This document shows, in pieces, positions 1 through 11,502 of a stretch of DNA of 64,000 nucleotides (positions are counted from its first letter, which is position 1; every line of letters starts with the position of its first letter). The DNA lies in the NCBI GenBank assembly GCA_015179125.1, contig WHVA01000198.1, forward strand, positions 62,001-126,000, read 5' to 3'. The position numbers and the translations under genes were made by a program. The notes under the pieces were generated by a model, which saw nothing but the letters and a program-made list of their open reading frames with translations, was not told the origin of the DNA and made no database searches. Origin of the DNA: Gautieria morchelliformis (Eukaryota; Basidiomycota; Agaricomycetes; Gomphales; Gomphaceae).

Positions 1-1183
1 ATGTCGTAGTGTACACGGACGGGTCGTGCATAGAGGGAGGTGTAGGGGCAGCAGCAGTGCTGTACAGGGGGGGGGTGGAGAAACAGGTGGTGAGATTATA
101 CTTAGGGGAAGAGCACGAACGCACGGTATTTGAGGCAGAACTAGTAGGGGCGGCCATGGGGGAGCCAAACTGCTGAACACTGAGAGGGCAAGGAGGTATG
201 TCATAGCGGCAGACAATCAAGCAGCCATACAGACCACCAGACGGGGGAAGGCGATATTGGCACAATTCTTGATAAATGCGCGCACAGGCAGATCCAAGGC
301 GTCACAGAGCAGCAGCCCAGGGTGAAAGTGATAATGAGGTGGGTGCCGGGACACGAAGGGGTAGAGGGAAACGAGAGGGCGGACGAAGAGGCCAAGAAGG
401 CGGCAAGAGGAGAGTCAAGCGAGGAGAGATTTGTGCCAATCGAATGCAGAGGGATCCTGCCCAGGAGCAAAGCGGCCGAGCTACAGCGCTTCCAAAAAAG
501 CATACGGCAAGAGGCGAAAGCGATGTTCGATAGATCTCCGCGAGCACACATAGCGCACAAGATCGACCGATCCTTCCCCTCCACAGCATATGCCAGACTC
601 AGCCAAGAGCTAGCAATAAGACACGCTAGCATCCTAGTGCAACTCAGAACCGGACACGCAGCACTGAACAAGCACCTACATAAAATAGGGAAGGCAGACT
701 CACCACTGTGCCCAGCCTGCGAGAAAGCGGAGGAGACAGTTTACCACTACCTCTTTAGATGTCCAGCGTACAACAAGCACAGACAGGAGCTGCAGAGGCA
801 GCTGCGAAGAGGAGCTGCGATGGCAGAAACTTTACTGGGAAGGCCGAAGGCGATGAAACACTTGTTCAGGTATATTCAGGCCACCAAGAGATTCGCCAAA
901 ACGCACGGAGAGCTGACATTGCCACCGCAACGGGAGGAAGGCAGGAAGTAGGCACTAGAATTGGGGGACAGGCAGGGAGGAGTGCGAAGAAATAGAAAAC
1001 CTCACCAACCAAAGGCATGGACAAGCTCGGGGCTTCGCCCGCAGAGCACAAGCGGAGATAGAGGCAGAAAGGGCAGAAAGAGCAATCCTGTTGACTGGGG
1101 CTTTGTAGAAAATTTGTCTTACATAGGGCCTTGCCCCAAAAGACATAAAATTGGATATAAAAAAAAATTAAAAAAAAAAAAAA
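1..1183 (+). mobile_element. 3' fragment of a Tad1-type LINE
   Basis: This is the 3' end of a non-LTR retrotransposon, cut by the window edge. It begins in the RNase H domain (YTDGSCIEGG at about 12-41) and runs through the WVPGHEG / NERADEEAK RNase H motif to the C-terminal Cys-His segment (CPACEKAEETVYHYLFRCPAY split over 712-771). The 3' UTR (TCTTACATAGGGCCTTGCCC, about 1116-1135) resembles that of the complete LINE at 38,971-45,079, and the element ends in an A-rich tail at about 1160-1183. The body is degenerate. Immediately after the tail the sequence continues as the broken F-box-like gene, so the tail marks the insertion point. Confidence 0.9.
3..951 (+). pseudogene. LINE ORF2 C-terminus (RNase H and zinc motif), frameshifted
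   Basis: Coding remnant of LINE ORF2. Three frames must be joined to read it: frame 3 up to about position 160 (ending in TGA near 173), frame 2 for roughly 161-280 (GAKLLNTERARRYVIAADNQ), and frame 1 from about 283 to the stop at 951. The last open stretch (322-951) carries the end of RNase H and the C-terminal zinc-finger-like block with Cys and His spacing C-x2-C-x10-H-x4-C. The equivalent part of the intact LINE at 39-40 kb is uninterrupted, so the two frameshifts are lesions in this copy. Confidence 0.85.
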
Positions 1184-1770
1184 AGGTGGAACTCGTATGC
1201 GGTGGCATTTGGAGGCATAATGTGTAGTTCGGCTACCGAAATCGCGAGGTCCTTCAGAGAGATGAACTTTTCTGCCAGCTCGGGATGCCAGTTGACTATA
1301 GAAGGGATAAAAAATGGCAAAACAAAGCTATCCGCCCGACGTTGGGATGGAAGTATGAGGATACGTCGGACTGATTCGGCACATGTAATTTTCTGCATCA
1401 GAAAGTTCGCGGCGGACGAAGGAAAGGATACACAATCTAACCCCTCCAAACCCAGCACAAAGCCAACCGAAGCTCGCTGTGTTACTGTAGCGAGCAAGGA
1501 CTACTCTATCCACATATTGACCCCTTTGACCAAACACTGCAAAGCCTCGACTGATTGCAATGTCCGCAGTGCGAGACAGCGACATTGGTCCACGGAGGTG
1601 ATCGTTGGATGTCTGTAAAGGTGTCTACGAGCCGGTTGTACCCAAGCAGAAGAAACGAGCGACAGTTTACTAAGTTCGGCCGTCGTCCAATGGGCGCCGC
1701 CAGATCGAGGATTATGGGCACCAAGTCCTCTATATAGCAGCGTGACGGGCATTATCAACACCGATTCCAT
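1184..1770 (-). pseudogene. F-box-like protein gene, broken by the LINE
   Basis: Minus-strand remnant of a gene paralogous to the intact F-box-like gene at 5082-6227. Shared blocks are the N-terminal LVSSAWVQPARRHLYRHPTI and the middle LGLEGLDCVSF and HPELAEKFISLKDLAIS. The reading frame is interrupted near 1500 (two open pieces, 1501-1770 and 1168-1497). The protein stops matching at YEFHL, exactly where the A tail of the LINE begins. The intact paralogue continues for about 180 further residues. The C-terminal half is therefore absent here. Confidence 0.8.
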
Positions 1771-1917
1771 TGATGAACGATCATTTCACGGCTCTGCGTC
1801 AAACCAACTAGGGAATTGTCAAATCAGTGGGGCGTCGTACTAAGTATGGACAGGTCCTGTTTTACTATAGGCCCGGTCCACGCGATTATCTGAAATCTTG
1901 GACTCCTTCTGGTCCAA
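1771..1917. other. Duplicated upstream flank of the F-box-like gene
   Basis: No gene. The sequence matches 6230-6365, the flank upstream of the intact F-box-like gene, including a long shared stretch around CAAACCAACTAGGGAATTGT. It shows that gene and promoter flank were duplicated together. The match stops at 1917, where the CACTA derivative begins, and further matching flank reappears at about 4190. Confidence 0.75.
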
Positions 1918-2225
1918 CACTGCAGTAACTCGGAGCACTTAATATAAGTACATTACGCACCAAATTTTCAGTGCCCAAGTTACTGATAATAAGTAACCGG
2001 GGAGCGGATTTTTGACGCTTCCTCTCGATAAGCTGCGTACCGAAATCTAGTAGCTAGAATGTCCGCTTTCAGCGTCCTAGAACACTGGTTTTCCGCTCCT
2101 AAGTTACTTATAAATAGTACTCTAGAACACAATAAAACAGTACTTTCTATTACTGAAAAAGCACTTAGAGATACATTGATTGAAAGCTAGTGTGAACAAT
2201 GAAATGGACACATGCAGTTACAAAC

Positions 2226-2450
2226 CATCATAGAAGAGACGAGAGCTGACGGCCGGTAGAGACAGGTGCGAGAGCGGAAGCGATATATTGGGAGAGTGAG
2301 AGCAGCCGAGGGAACATATTGCGAGAGCGAGAGCTTGAGTGTAAGAGCAAGATCAAGTTTGAGCACGAGCAGAGCGAGGGCAGGAGCAGTCTATTGTGGG
2401 AGTGAGGGCAGCCGAGGGGACATATTGTGAGAGCTGGTGCGGCTTGCACA
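2226..2450 (+). repeat. Purine-rich degenerate simple repeat
   Basis: A GA-rich tract with loosely repeated GAGAGCGAGAGC and GAGCACGAGCAGAGCGAGGG units inside the CACTA derivative. No gene seen. Confidence 0.6.
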
Positions 2451-2907
2451 AGAACATGGGTCTATCTGTATTTTACGTAGTCAGTGTGGGGCAGATACAA
2501 TGTCTTCAGGGTCGTTGTCCACAGGAGGAGAAGTGGCGGCTATGACATAGCATCAATATCAGTGCATTACATGCGAGTCGTATTCACTTGAAATGAGACA
2601 TACCATTAGGAATTGAATGAAACACTGTCTTGGGGTCCAATCCTTCAGATATCATCTGTTCGATGAGCCCTTTGGCACATGCGTGTAAGGGTGTTGAGCG
2701 GGGATTGATCGCGCGATAACATCACAAATATGAGACTCACTTTGAATTTTCCTCGTGGCACGCTCCATTATGCCAAGTTATTGAGAATGGACACGACTAA
2801 AATTGATGAAAACGTGTTGAAGCCTCTTTTCTGTTAGTCGGGGTGGAGGTCGGGAGAAAGGAGTTAGAATTTCTATTGCATCGGAGATTCAATCACTTGG
2901 AGAAATT

Positions 2908-3376
2908 TTGGACTACGCACATAGCATAATGCCAGACACCCGCCCATGTCTGTGTATTCCTACATGCACAAAACCTATCAGCAGTCGCCAACGTCGACGA
3001 CACCGTAAAGTACACGCTCCTTGTGCAAAATCACCGTCGTGGACGCGACTCGGAACCAGAGCAAATACGTCAGATATTATATGGACAACTAGAAAGCATC
3101 ATCGATGTTGTCCTACCTCGCGCACCACGTATCAACATCGCGATGCCGAAACGTCACCTCCTCGCCCTGGTGATGCCTTGTTCGACAGGCGGTCGGGATG
3201 CAACCAAAGTTGTAACCACTTACTCTTTGACCACGGCGCCGATCGTGATTGATTTACGCACAGTTGAGTGCGTGGTAGGACGAGTCAGGCGAGGTAACGA
3301 GTGGGGAATCGTGGACAGGAGTGGAGACTATGCACGCACAGTCTTCGTGGATCCCGTGCAGCAAGAGGAGCAATAG
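2908..3376 (+). pseudogene. Tnp2-type CACTA transposase, C-terminal remnant
   Basis: The frame ending at 3376 closes with VECVVGRVRRGNEWGIVDRS, which aligns with ISCVIGRVPIGTTNMWGIID at the C-terminus of the large CACTA transposase on the minus strand at 33,899-34,267. Two overlapping frames (2908-3252 and 3023-3376) are both partly open, suggesting frameshift decay or an intron boundary. The transposase core is missing. Family assignment rests on this similarity and on the surrounding CACTA ends. Confidence 0.6.
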
Positions 3377-4189
3377 AGGAATCTGGTGCGTATATCTGGC
3401 ATTTATGTACATTAACTTGTACGTCACTAACCTACAACGCACAATCACTGCAGCCTGTCGATCTAAGGCCAGCCAACTGCACGCTGAGTTCCTCCCCGAG
3501 GCACCCCCGACTGACCCACGGCTGCGACTTTTCCAATTTCAAATTGATACCTTCACCTGCGAGCATCTCTCCACCATGGTTAATTCCATCGCCGTCCACG
3601 CACCATCCGATTCCAGCAAACAGTTCAACGGCCAATACTTTCCGGATTCATCGGCCCTATGGCGCATGATCACTCGGCTTGCACGATATACAACCTCTGT
3701 GGATGGATGTCTAAGTGGGGCTATGACGGCCGAGTGAAGAGGGCGATCGCGTTTCAAAAAAAAAATTTCACATACTTGCATGTTTTTTAGTATCTGAAAT
3801 TCAGTGCTCCAAAGCACTTATTTTTGATGCTCATTTAATGATATTTTTGAGCACTGATTTGTCAGTGCTCAAAGGTACTGAATATTACCGTTTGTGTAAA
3901 AGGTACCGAAATCTAATGTCGGAGTTTTCTCCAGTGCCAAGTCTATGGCGCAAATGACTATCCGTCTGGTGATGTTCCCATGCTATGCATGCCAACATAG
4001 GTGAGTCTTTGCGAGCACAGTACCTTCCATGTCATTTCGTTGATTGCTACATAGGACACCTCAGAAAACTCTGCACATCGACAGCCATGAGCCAGGGCGA
4101 CTTTCACATGCCCCGATGTTACTGTACTATGTTAGGTTACTCACGGTAGGAAGGTTTACTCCCAGAAGAAAACGTGAAATTGCTGTAGA

Positions 4190-4670
4190 TACTACTCGTC
4201 TCGCGAACGAAGCATCTGTTCCACGGCAAATATCACGACACCGCCAAGCTTTCACGATGTTTCGTTGGACATCCCGCAGAGTTATCAATTTCGGTGGAGA
4301 AGTATTTCCATCTTTCACATTGATGCCTGTCATTCCCACAGACCCTCACGTATTGAGGCGTTAGGCTGGCTGAATGTGGATACAAAAGAGCCCGAAGATC
4401 TAACGGCCAACAAACGCAATGCGGAACCCTTGCAAGACAAGCATGGTGCGCCAATTTATGTAATTGGAATTGCAAATTGAACCAGCAGGTGGAAACGAGT
4501 GAGGTCCACGAAATCGTTGCTGGCCAACTCACTCCCCAGATGAATAGATGGCGTACGCGCGTCACAGCACATGGACAGGGGCGGGCTTCCAGTAATATGA
4601 GAAGACGTCAAATGTTTAAGTACGCTAGTCTCAGCTGTTTAACGTGCTGACACGCGAGTTTAGCTCCGTC
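4190..4670. repeat. Degenerate copy of the flank at 6360-6780
   Basis: No gene. The sequence is a diverged direct copy of the region upstream of the intact F-box-like gene. Shared blocks include GCAAATATSACGACACC, GCAAATTGAACCAGCAGGTG and ATATGAGAAGACGTCAA. It continues the duplicated locus interrupted at 1917 by the CACTA derivative. Nothing was recognised at 3941-4190 or 4670-5080, apart from a short stretch at about 4735-4795 resembling the ALKEV-encoding exon of the HAM1-like gene. Confidence 0.6.
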
Positions 4671-5081
4671 AATATGACCCAGCGGCCCACTGAATATTGC
4701 GTAAGTATGGACAAGCTCCATATCCATCATAGCAGTACCACTCACTTCCTTCAGCGCCTGCGTCATGGTACTCCCCTCACCCTCCCTCGACTGGTCTATC
4801 GAAGGCCGGTTATCAAGTGCAACTAGTGCGCTCAAGCCGACTTACCAATTTACCAAGGATGGAGATATTCCAGAGAGCGATTATTATGTCCGTACATTGC
4901 AAGCTTCTCGTCACAACCTTACTGCATTCTCCCTCATTGTTGTACCTAAGCAGTAAGTCACACAAAGGCTTCAAGTCAGAACAGGCGATAACGTACCGCA
5001 ATATACTAGCCTTGGAATATCGCGTTGCCTGCAGTTGGAATAAATCGCATCTTTCAAATGGCATGACGAGTGGGATTAACT

Positions 5082-6227
5082 TTACCATTCTTCATCACAA
5101 TCGTCAGCCGCTGAGTTCGACGCCAGATCTTCTTCGTCGACTCTGAAAACTTTACTAGGACCCTCCAGCAACATCAACCGTGGGAAAATGAGACGTGCGT
5201 CTGAGATATTGACCGGCCATGCCAGTGCTTGTAACGTAAAGGACGGCCAATGACGACCAGTTATCTTGAGCACTTCCAAGTGTGGACATCGTTGTCCAAT
5301 TTTTTGGAGAGCTGTGAGGCATGCTTGCAGGCTAATCACGTCTACCAGATGTAATCTTCGCAGTGATACAAGGATGCCCTGTCCTTCTAATGCATCTCGA
5401 AACAGCCCGTTAAGGGGGTTAAAATCATTTGCGACAGTACTCGTTCGATATTCCAGGTGGAAGGATTGCAATGCTTCTCCACAATATGACAGTAATGTCG
5501 CCATCCCGTATGTGTCAGGGGAAAAACTGCTGTCCGTGATAATGGTGAGGTTACGTAGGTGAGACCAAGACGCGGGGCTAAGAAGCTCCGGGAGTGAGCC
5601 GTGAATGATATTGCACTGGGATATGATCAAATGAGACAGGTGGAATTCGTATTGGGTTGCATGTGATGGTGTAATGTGAAGTTTGGCTCCCGAAATGGCG
5701 AGTTTCTCCAACGAGATGAACTTCTCAGCCAGCTTGGGGTGCCACTCGACCATAGAAGGGGTAGATGGCAAATGCAAGTCATCTATCCGATGTTGAAATG
5801 GATTTTGGATTGGAAGTATGACGATACGTCGGACTGGTTTGGTGCGTATAATCTTCTGCATCAGAGAGGTCGCGGAGGGCGAAAGAAAGGATACGCAGTC
5901 TAACCCCTCCAAACCAAGCATAAAACGAATCGCAACAAGCTCTCTAGCGAACTGGGGCGCCTCCTCCAGCCATAGATTGATCCCTTTGACCAGGCATTGC
6001 AAAGCCTCGACTGATTGCAATGTCCGTACAAGATAGCGACATTGGATCGCGGAGGTGATAGTTGGATGTCTGTAAAGGCGTCTACGAGCCGGTTGTAACC
6101 AAGCAGGAGAAACGAGTGATAGTATAATAAGTTCGGCAGTCGTCCAATGGGCCAGATCGAGGATTATGGACACCAAGTCCTCTACCAGCGTGACGGGCAT
6201 TAGCAGAGCCGGCCTTCTGGCGAACAC
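5082..6227 (-). CDS. F-box-like domain protein
   Basis: Single open reading frame of 381 residues. The N-terminus (about residues 8-55) has an F-box-like layout: LPVTLVEDLVSIILDL-type helix, then LIILSLVSPAWLQPARRRLY, the arrangement used by fungal F-box proteins to bind Skp1 in SCF ubiquitin ligases. The rest is leucine-rich without clear regular repeats (for example LISQCNIIHGSLPELL and LKITGRHWPSF), as in many basidiomycete F-box/LRR-like orphans. The ATG at 6227 is the first in frame and the C-terminus is acidic (DDCDEE). A broken paralogue lies at 1184-1770 and the upstream flanks are duplicated too. The substrate-recognition role is inferred from the family. Confidence 0.7.
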   Translation of the reverse strand: MFARRPALLMPVTLVEDLVSIILDLAHWTTAELIILSLVSPAWLQPARRRLYRHPTITSAIQCRYLVRTLQSVEALQCLVKGINLWLEEAPQFARELVAIRFMLGLEGLDCVSFLSPSATSLMQKIIRTKPVRRIVILPIQNPFQHRIDDLHLPSTPSMVEWHPKLAEKFISLEKLAISGAKLHITPSHATQYEFHLSHLIISQCNIIHGSLPELLSPASWSHLRNLTIITDSSFSPDTYGMATLLSYCGEALQSFHLEYRTSTVANDFNPLNGLFRDALEGQGILVSLRRLHLVDVISLQACLTALQKIGQRCPHLEVLKITGRHWPSFTLQALAWPVNISDARLIFPRLMLLEGPSKVFRVDEEDLASNSAADDCDEEW

Positions 6228-7190
6228 CGATTCCGATGATGAACAATCATTACGGCGTCAAACCAACTAGGGAATTGTCAAATTCGGGCGTCGTCCTAAG
6301 TATGGATAGGTCCTGTTTTATCCCAAAAGCACGGTCCACACAATTATCTCAAATCTTGGACTCCTTGCGGCAAATATGACGACACCAACAAGATTTCGAC
6401 AGGCGCCATCCGCAGGGTGCCTGTGGAGTTGAAGTATATCCATTGTTCACCCCCCACAGATCACGCAACGCAGCAAGTATTACATAATGAAGCTTGAAGC
6501 AATATTATGTATGGCTGCAAAAGAGCTGGACGACCTGACGGCCAACAAAAGAGGCGCAATGCGGAATCCTTGCGAGACAAGCGTGGACAAAGGGTGTCGA
6601 CAGGCCCCATTCATGAGAGAGGTGCGCAAACGCAATTGTAAGTGCAAATTGAACCAGCAGGTGGACACAAACGAACGTTCACGAAATTCATCGTTGCAGC
6701 TCACTCCGCAGATGCATATGAGAAGACGTCAATTGTCCAAATACGCCAGCCTGTTTAACGCGCTGACGCGCGAGTTTAGGTGGCCACCCGAATGGTGCAT
6801 ATCGGACAAGCAAGCTCGAAATTTTATTCTTTGTACTCAACCCGGGCACCCCACACATACACCATATACCTCCACGGACCGTCCGTCTCATCGCCCCTCC
6901 CTTCATTACCATTACATACAGCAAGAAAAAACCCGAACCCACGAAATAACCACCCACGCGGGGATCGCAAGGCATTAATTAAAAAACACGAAATATCGAC
7001 TACTAGTAATGAGGACTAAGATATCGAAACACACGACAGGACGGGACGGGGTGGGACCAATGTTCGTTCGGTTGCCAGGTATGTTGAGACGTCTGTTCGC
7101 TCACGCGCGCGCCGTGGACTCGGGGACGATCGTAAACCTATATATTCAAGCGCACGTTGAGGTGAGTGACGATGTGGCGGGAATACGGGA
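6228..7190. other. Intergenic region with the reference copy of the duplicated flank
   Basis: Contains the flank (6230-6780) that is duplicated at 1771-1917 and 4190-4670. It presumably includes the promoter of the F-box-like gene reading left and the 3' end region of the HAM1-like gene. No convincing gene was seen in the rest. Confidence 0.5.
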
Positions 7191-7191
7191 C

Positions 7192-10100
7192 TCACGCTTT
7201 CGACCTCCACTCATGTCCCTGTCTCACGAGCTCCTCCTGCTCCTGCTGCTTATTTACCCACCCGTGCGGATTGCCTTGATCCGGAAGTAGCAGCGAATCC
7301 TACAAACAGCAAAACGCAAGCAATGCATGCCCATCAGCCTCGCACACTGGCAAAACACGCTGAGTTACCCTCTTCGCAACAACCTTGAACTGGCTGTGGC
7401 GCTTCTCCTGCCTTTCCCTTTCCTTCGCCTTCGCATTCGCTTCGTCCACGTGGCGTTTGAATAGCTGCACAACACCAACATCATGAGGACACGCGGCATC
7501 CCCGCAAAACAAACGAGCCCACGCACCTCCTTGAGTGCCTGCGTCCTCGTGGTGCCCCCCTCGCCCTCCTTCACCTCCCCCATGCGGTCTCTTACGCGCA
7601 CGAGCTGCTGGTCCACCAGCTCGAGGGCCGTCCTGATCGCGTCGCGCAGCGCGCGCTGCACCTGGCGCTTCACGAGCCCCGTCGCGAAGGGTCGCAGGAA
7701 GCGGTATAGCACGTCGTGCTTGCTGTCGCGGATGCTGAACTTGAGCGTGTCGACCTTGACGTGGATCGCGGTGATGTGGAAGATGGAGGGGGCGTCTTTG
7801 GCTGCGTTGTGGAGGTGGACTGTGGCCTGGGCGTGCGGGGTGGTAAGCAGCGTGAACGGGAGGGGAGAGGAGACGTACGGTGATGCCCTCGCCGCCGATC
7901 AGAATATCAGCAACCCCCGAGTCCTTCATCTTCGCCACACCTGTCTTCTTGTTGAAGTAAAACATCACATCGCGCATGTCCGCCTATAATCCGAACGCAA
8001 CAACAAACAACCAAAATTAAACAAACAAACACAAACCGGCAGTCAACACCCAGACGAACAGAAGAACAGCGAACGAAACGCGCACCTGCATCTGCCCGAG
8101 CGTGAACGTAAAATCATGGTACGACTCGTCCTCAATCGTAGAGTACGGCGAGAACCGCGCGAAGTTATGTGCCTCGGCGGCCACGATGCTGTGCGCGGCG
8201 AGCACGAGTGAAGGCAGGGACCGAGTACGAGTACGGGTTAGTGGGGGCAGGGGCAGGGGCAAGTACCGAGTACGCGTGACGGGCAAGTACAAGTGATGAG
8301 CACCGCTTTCCGCACGTCGACAACAACAGGCAGCACTCACTTCGGAAAGACATTGCGCCCGCTCAGCGCCAAGTTCTCCACCACGAGATCCAGGTCATCA
8401 TCCGTATACTCTACCCGCGGAATCGGAATATACCCGACCTGACCACCCAAAGTTCAGCAAAACGACATTCAGCCCAGCGGAAAAAAAAAAAACAAAAAAA
8501 CGCTGTGGCGGAAATCTCCCACAAAAACCAATTTGCATCACCTTATCAACCAACTGCGGCACGATCACACTCCTAATATCCTTCCACAACGCAGGCTTCC
8601 ACGTCAGCGCGCCCTCCGCGTCGAACAGCAGGTCGCGCGTGAGCCGCGCCCAGTCGTGCCCGAAGCGCTCGTTGAGCGGGTCATGCGTGAGGTTCGTGGA
8701 CCTGTGCGCGGGACGAGGACGAGTGAGTTTTAAGGGGAGGTGGGGAGTGGGGGTTAGTCGGGAGTCACGGTGCGGACTCGGAGGGTGGGTACGCACCACT
8801 CGCCCACCGCGTCGAACAGCGCGTCGAACTGCCCCTTGTACTTCTCGTCGAAGTATTTGCGGCCTGCACGAGTAGGGGTAGGAGGTTGTGTGAGCGTGCG
8901 GCGAGCAAAGGTGATGATGATGACGGGGGCAGACGGGAGAAAACGCGCGAACCTTGCTCCTTCACCTCATTTCCCTCATTCGTACAATCCGCCTCGAGCA
9001 CGTACCCCGGCTCCAACAGCGTCTGCCCAAGCCCAACCAACCAAAGTCAGCAAAGTCAGCGTGCGTTTGTTTAGCGTGTGTTTGATAGCTCCAGCACGCA
9101 CCCTCCTACCCCACTCCCTCACCCGCCCAAACCACGCGCGCAGCCCCTCGTCCTCCCTCGCCACGTCATACAAGCCCTGCACCGCGTCCAGGACCGGCTG
9201 CATGCTCGTGTTGTTCGCGAAGCGCGACAGCAGCGTCAGCAACTCGTCTTTCGCCTACAACCGCAAAACGCAAAACGCAAGCACCGGCAAAACCGTGAGC
9301 CTCTGCACAAGACTCGACAATCAAGCGAACACCGCCACGCACGTCTTTCAGCGCGCCCTGCGTCCATACCTGCCGCACGCCGTCACGCGCGTCCCCCGCG
9401 GCGCGTGCGCCCTCGTGCCCGTACGCGGCGAGCGTGTCGAAGAACCACGTGATGCTCGCCTGGTAGTCGCTGTCTTTCTGGCATTCGAGGATGACCTGCA
9501 CGCGGCGTCAGCAATCAGCAATCAGTAACCTACCATCACGCCGCGCCGCGCCGCGCCAAAACCCCTCAGGCTCACGCTCACGCACCCCCCACGCACCTTC
9601 TTCGCACGATACACAAACCGCGTCCGCCTCTCCGGCGGGAAATACTCCTCGTCCAAAAACGTGTGCGCGCGTTCGTACATGCCGTGCGCCCTTTCGCGGT
9701 GCTCCTTCGGGACGCGCTCCCCCAGCCCTGCGACGCGCTGCTTGAAGCTTTGCGTCGCGCGCTCTTTCGTGGGGGCGGCGTCACCGGCGTGCTCGAGGGC
9801 GGCGCTGACGGCGGCCTCCGCACCTGCGCTCGGGCCTGCGTCGCCCGCCGCGTCGTGTGCCACGCCCTTCGCCTGCTCCGTCGCGGTGTCGACGCTCTCC
9901 TTGGCCTTGCCCACCACACTGCCGACCTGGGCCTGGGCCCCCTCCTTGTTCTTGCGCGGCACCCCGTTCGCGGCGGGCTCTTCACGGTTGGCTTCGCGCT
10001 CATTCGCCTCGGGGGGCTCGTTGCCCTCGCGCGGCGCGTCCTGGTCGACGCGGCCGAGCTCCTCATCGGAGGGGCGGATGAAGTCCGCGGAGCGCGCGAG

Positions 10101-10849
10101 GAGGTCGCGGCCGACGACCTGGAGGTCGGCGAGGAGCTTGCGGGCCTCGGCGTTGGTGACGAGGAGGGTAAGGAGCGTGCGGAGGTGGTGGGCCGCTGCA
10201 GAAAAAGAGGGGTGGGGGGGCTCAGCGGTCAGCCGTGCACGACGGAATTACGTTAAGCTTGAACGGCGTACCTTTCTCGCCGTCCTCTTTCGCCTTTTCG
10301 GGGGAGAGCGGCGCGGGGGCGGGGGCGTCACGCTTGGCGGGGTGGATGTCGACGGCATGGGTGTGCCATATGAAGTTCTGGAACAGCTCGTCCGCGTTCT
10401 TCTCCTTGACCATCAGCCGTGCCTGCACGCACGCACGCACACACGTACAAGTACGCAAGTCAGCGCACACAGTCAGGGGCACACACGACTCCACGCACGG
10501 TCTCGATGATATCCTTGGTGTCGTTGACGAGCTGCTGGCCCGCGGGGCTGAGCTTGGAGAGGTCGACGGGCGGGTGCTCCGCGACGTACTGCAGCGTCTG
10601 GTCGATCTGCGCATTATCCGGGAGCCGCCCCGCGCGCAGCGCCTGTATCACGCTGTAGAAGCGGAGCTGTCAATGCGCGGGGAACAGCGCCAGGCTCAAG
10701 TCAGTAGAGCGACGACAACAGGACGCAACCAGACACAGGCTGACCTTGCGGTCTACGTCGGCGGAAAGCTGGTCCTTGTCGACGGGGGCGGTGACGGCGT
10801 CCTTTTCGGGGTGGACGGAGATCTGTTTTCTCGCGGGGGGGAGGGACAT
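7192..10849 (-). CDS. HAM1-like fungal protein (many exons)
   Basis: Likely a functional host gene. Exons read from 10849: MSLPPARKQISVHPEKDAV, then LRFYSVIQALRAGRLPDNAQ, then LFQNFIWHTHAVDIHPAKRD, then a long exon at about 9.6-10.2 kb with an Ala/Glu-rich insert. Exons at 9.0-9.5 kb carry DSDYQASITWFFDTLAAYGH and FANNTSMQPVLDAVQGLYDV. The diagnostic block IPIPRVEYTDDDLDLVVENL is at about 8.4 kb, FHITAIHVKVDTLKFSIRDS at 7.7 kb, and SQFKVVAKR before the last intron. The final exon (DSLLLPDQGNPHGWVN) ends at the TGA at 7192. This order matches the fungal HAM1-like N-terminal plus C-terminal family, lipid-binding-like proteins linked to hyphal fusion. Introns are about 50-100 bases. A truncated inverted piece of its first exons occurs at 49.7-49.83 kb. 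Function is from family knowledge. Confidence 0.8.
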
Positions 10850-11502
10850 GGTCGCGGTTGGGGTGAGAGATGGGAGCGCTCACTGCCGCTCGCACTTGAG
10901 TGGGGATGCGGGTGTGACGTCATCGCGTCATCGCGGGGCCGGGAAATCGTGGCTCCAGCATGACACAGACATGGAAACAGACGCTGGGATGGACGTTGCA
11001 CGTGCCGTAGATGGTGGGATGCGCGTCGGCGGGGCGGGTCCACTCAGCGCTGCAAGCGTGCAGCGGGCCACTGAGGACAAGATCTGAGCCACGTATAGAT
11101 ATTAGTAGCAGGCGTCCTCTCATAGCTGGTATTGTAGGGACTCTGGGTTACAGTAAACGTATGAACAAACACACTGTAGACGCCCGAGAGAGATGCTATA
11201 CATCTTGTTCCTCACACTCTACGTGTCATATTAGCCTCGTCTCGGCTGTGCGTGTTTCCCTGTGATCTAGAGTCTCCTTCAAGTACCGTGTATTTGCATT
11301 TGGGTACTGGATGGCGCATTAGTCAAACACTGTCACAATCACAGCCCGTCCTGGAGTCTTGTAATTTGTGAACGCGTACGCTGGCATTTCATATAGTACT
11401 TACAAGAGAAAATAAAATCGTGGACTTTCATTGGGCCTCAGGTCTCAGGCCTCAATGACCAAAGCCCTGTCTCCTATATAGACCAAGGGCCCAGAAGCGA
11501 CA

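Larger units (their letters stand above)
1918..3936 (+). mobile_element. CACTA-type DNA transposon, internally deleted (2.0 kb)
   Basis: The ends are CACTGCAGTAACTCGG on the left and, read inward on the other strand, CACTGGAGAAAACTCCG on the right: an imperfect terminal inverted repeat with the CACTA-superfamily start. Subterminal regions at 1918-2160 and 3740-3936 share short motifs (AGCACTGA, AGTACTGA, GGTACCGAAATCTA-like), as expected for transposase binding sites. Only the C-terminal part of a Tnp2-type transposase is recognisable inside (2908-3376), so the copy cannot be autonomous. It interrupts the duplicated flank of the F-box-like gene. Confidence 0.75.
1914..3940. repeat. 4-bp target site duplication CCAA around the CACTA derivative
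   Basis: CCAA at 1914-1917 and again at 3937-3940 directly flank the CACTG/CAGTG ends. The length matches the 4-bp ATCA duplication of the large CACTA element at 33.5 kb. Confidence 0.6.

Noticed and set aside
7300..7977. Single 225-residue ORF as the end of the HAM1-like gene
   Set aside because: The frame crosses introns. The conserved C-terminus (DSLLLPDQG) is in a further exon ending at 7192.
7483..10963. Several long plus-strand frames (for example 9661-10509)
   Set aside because: GC-rich antisense shadows of the HAM1-like exons with no motif of their own.
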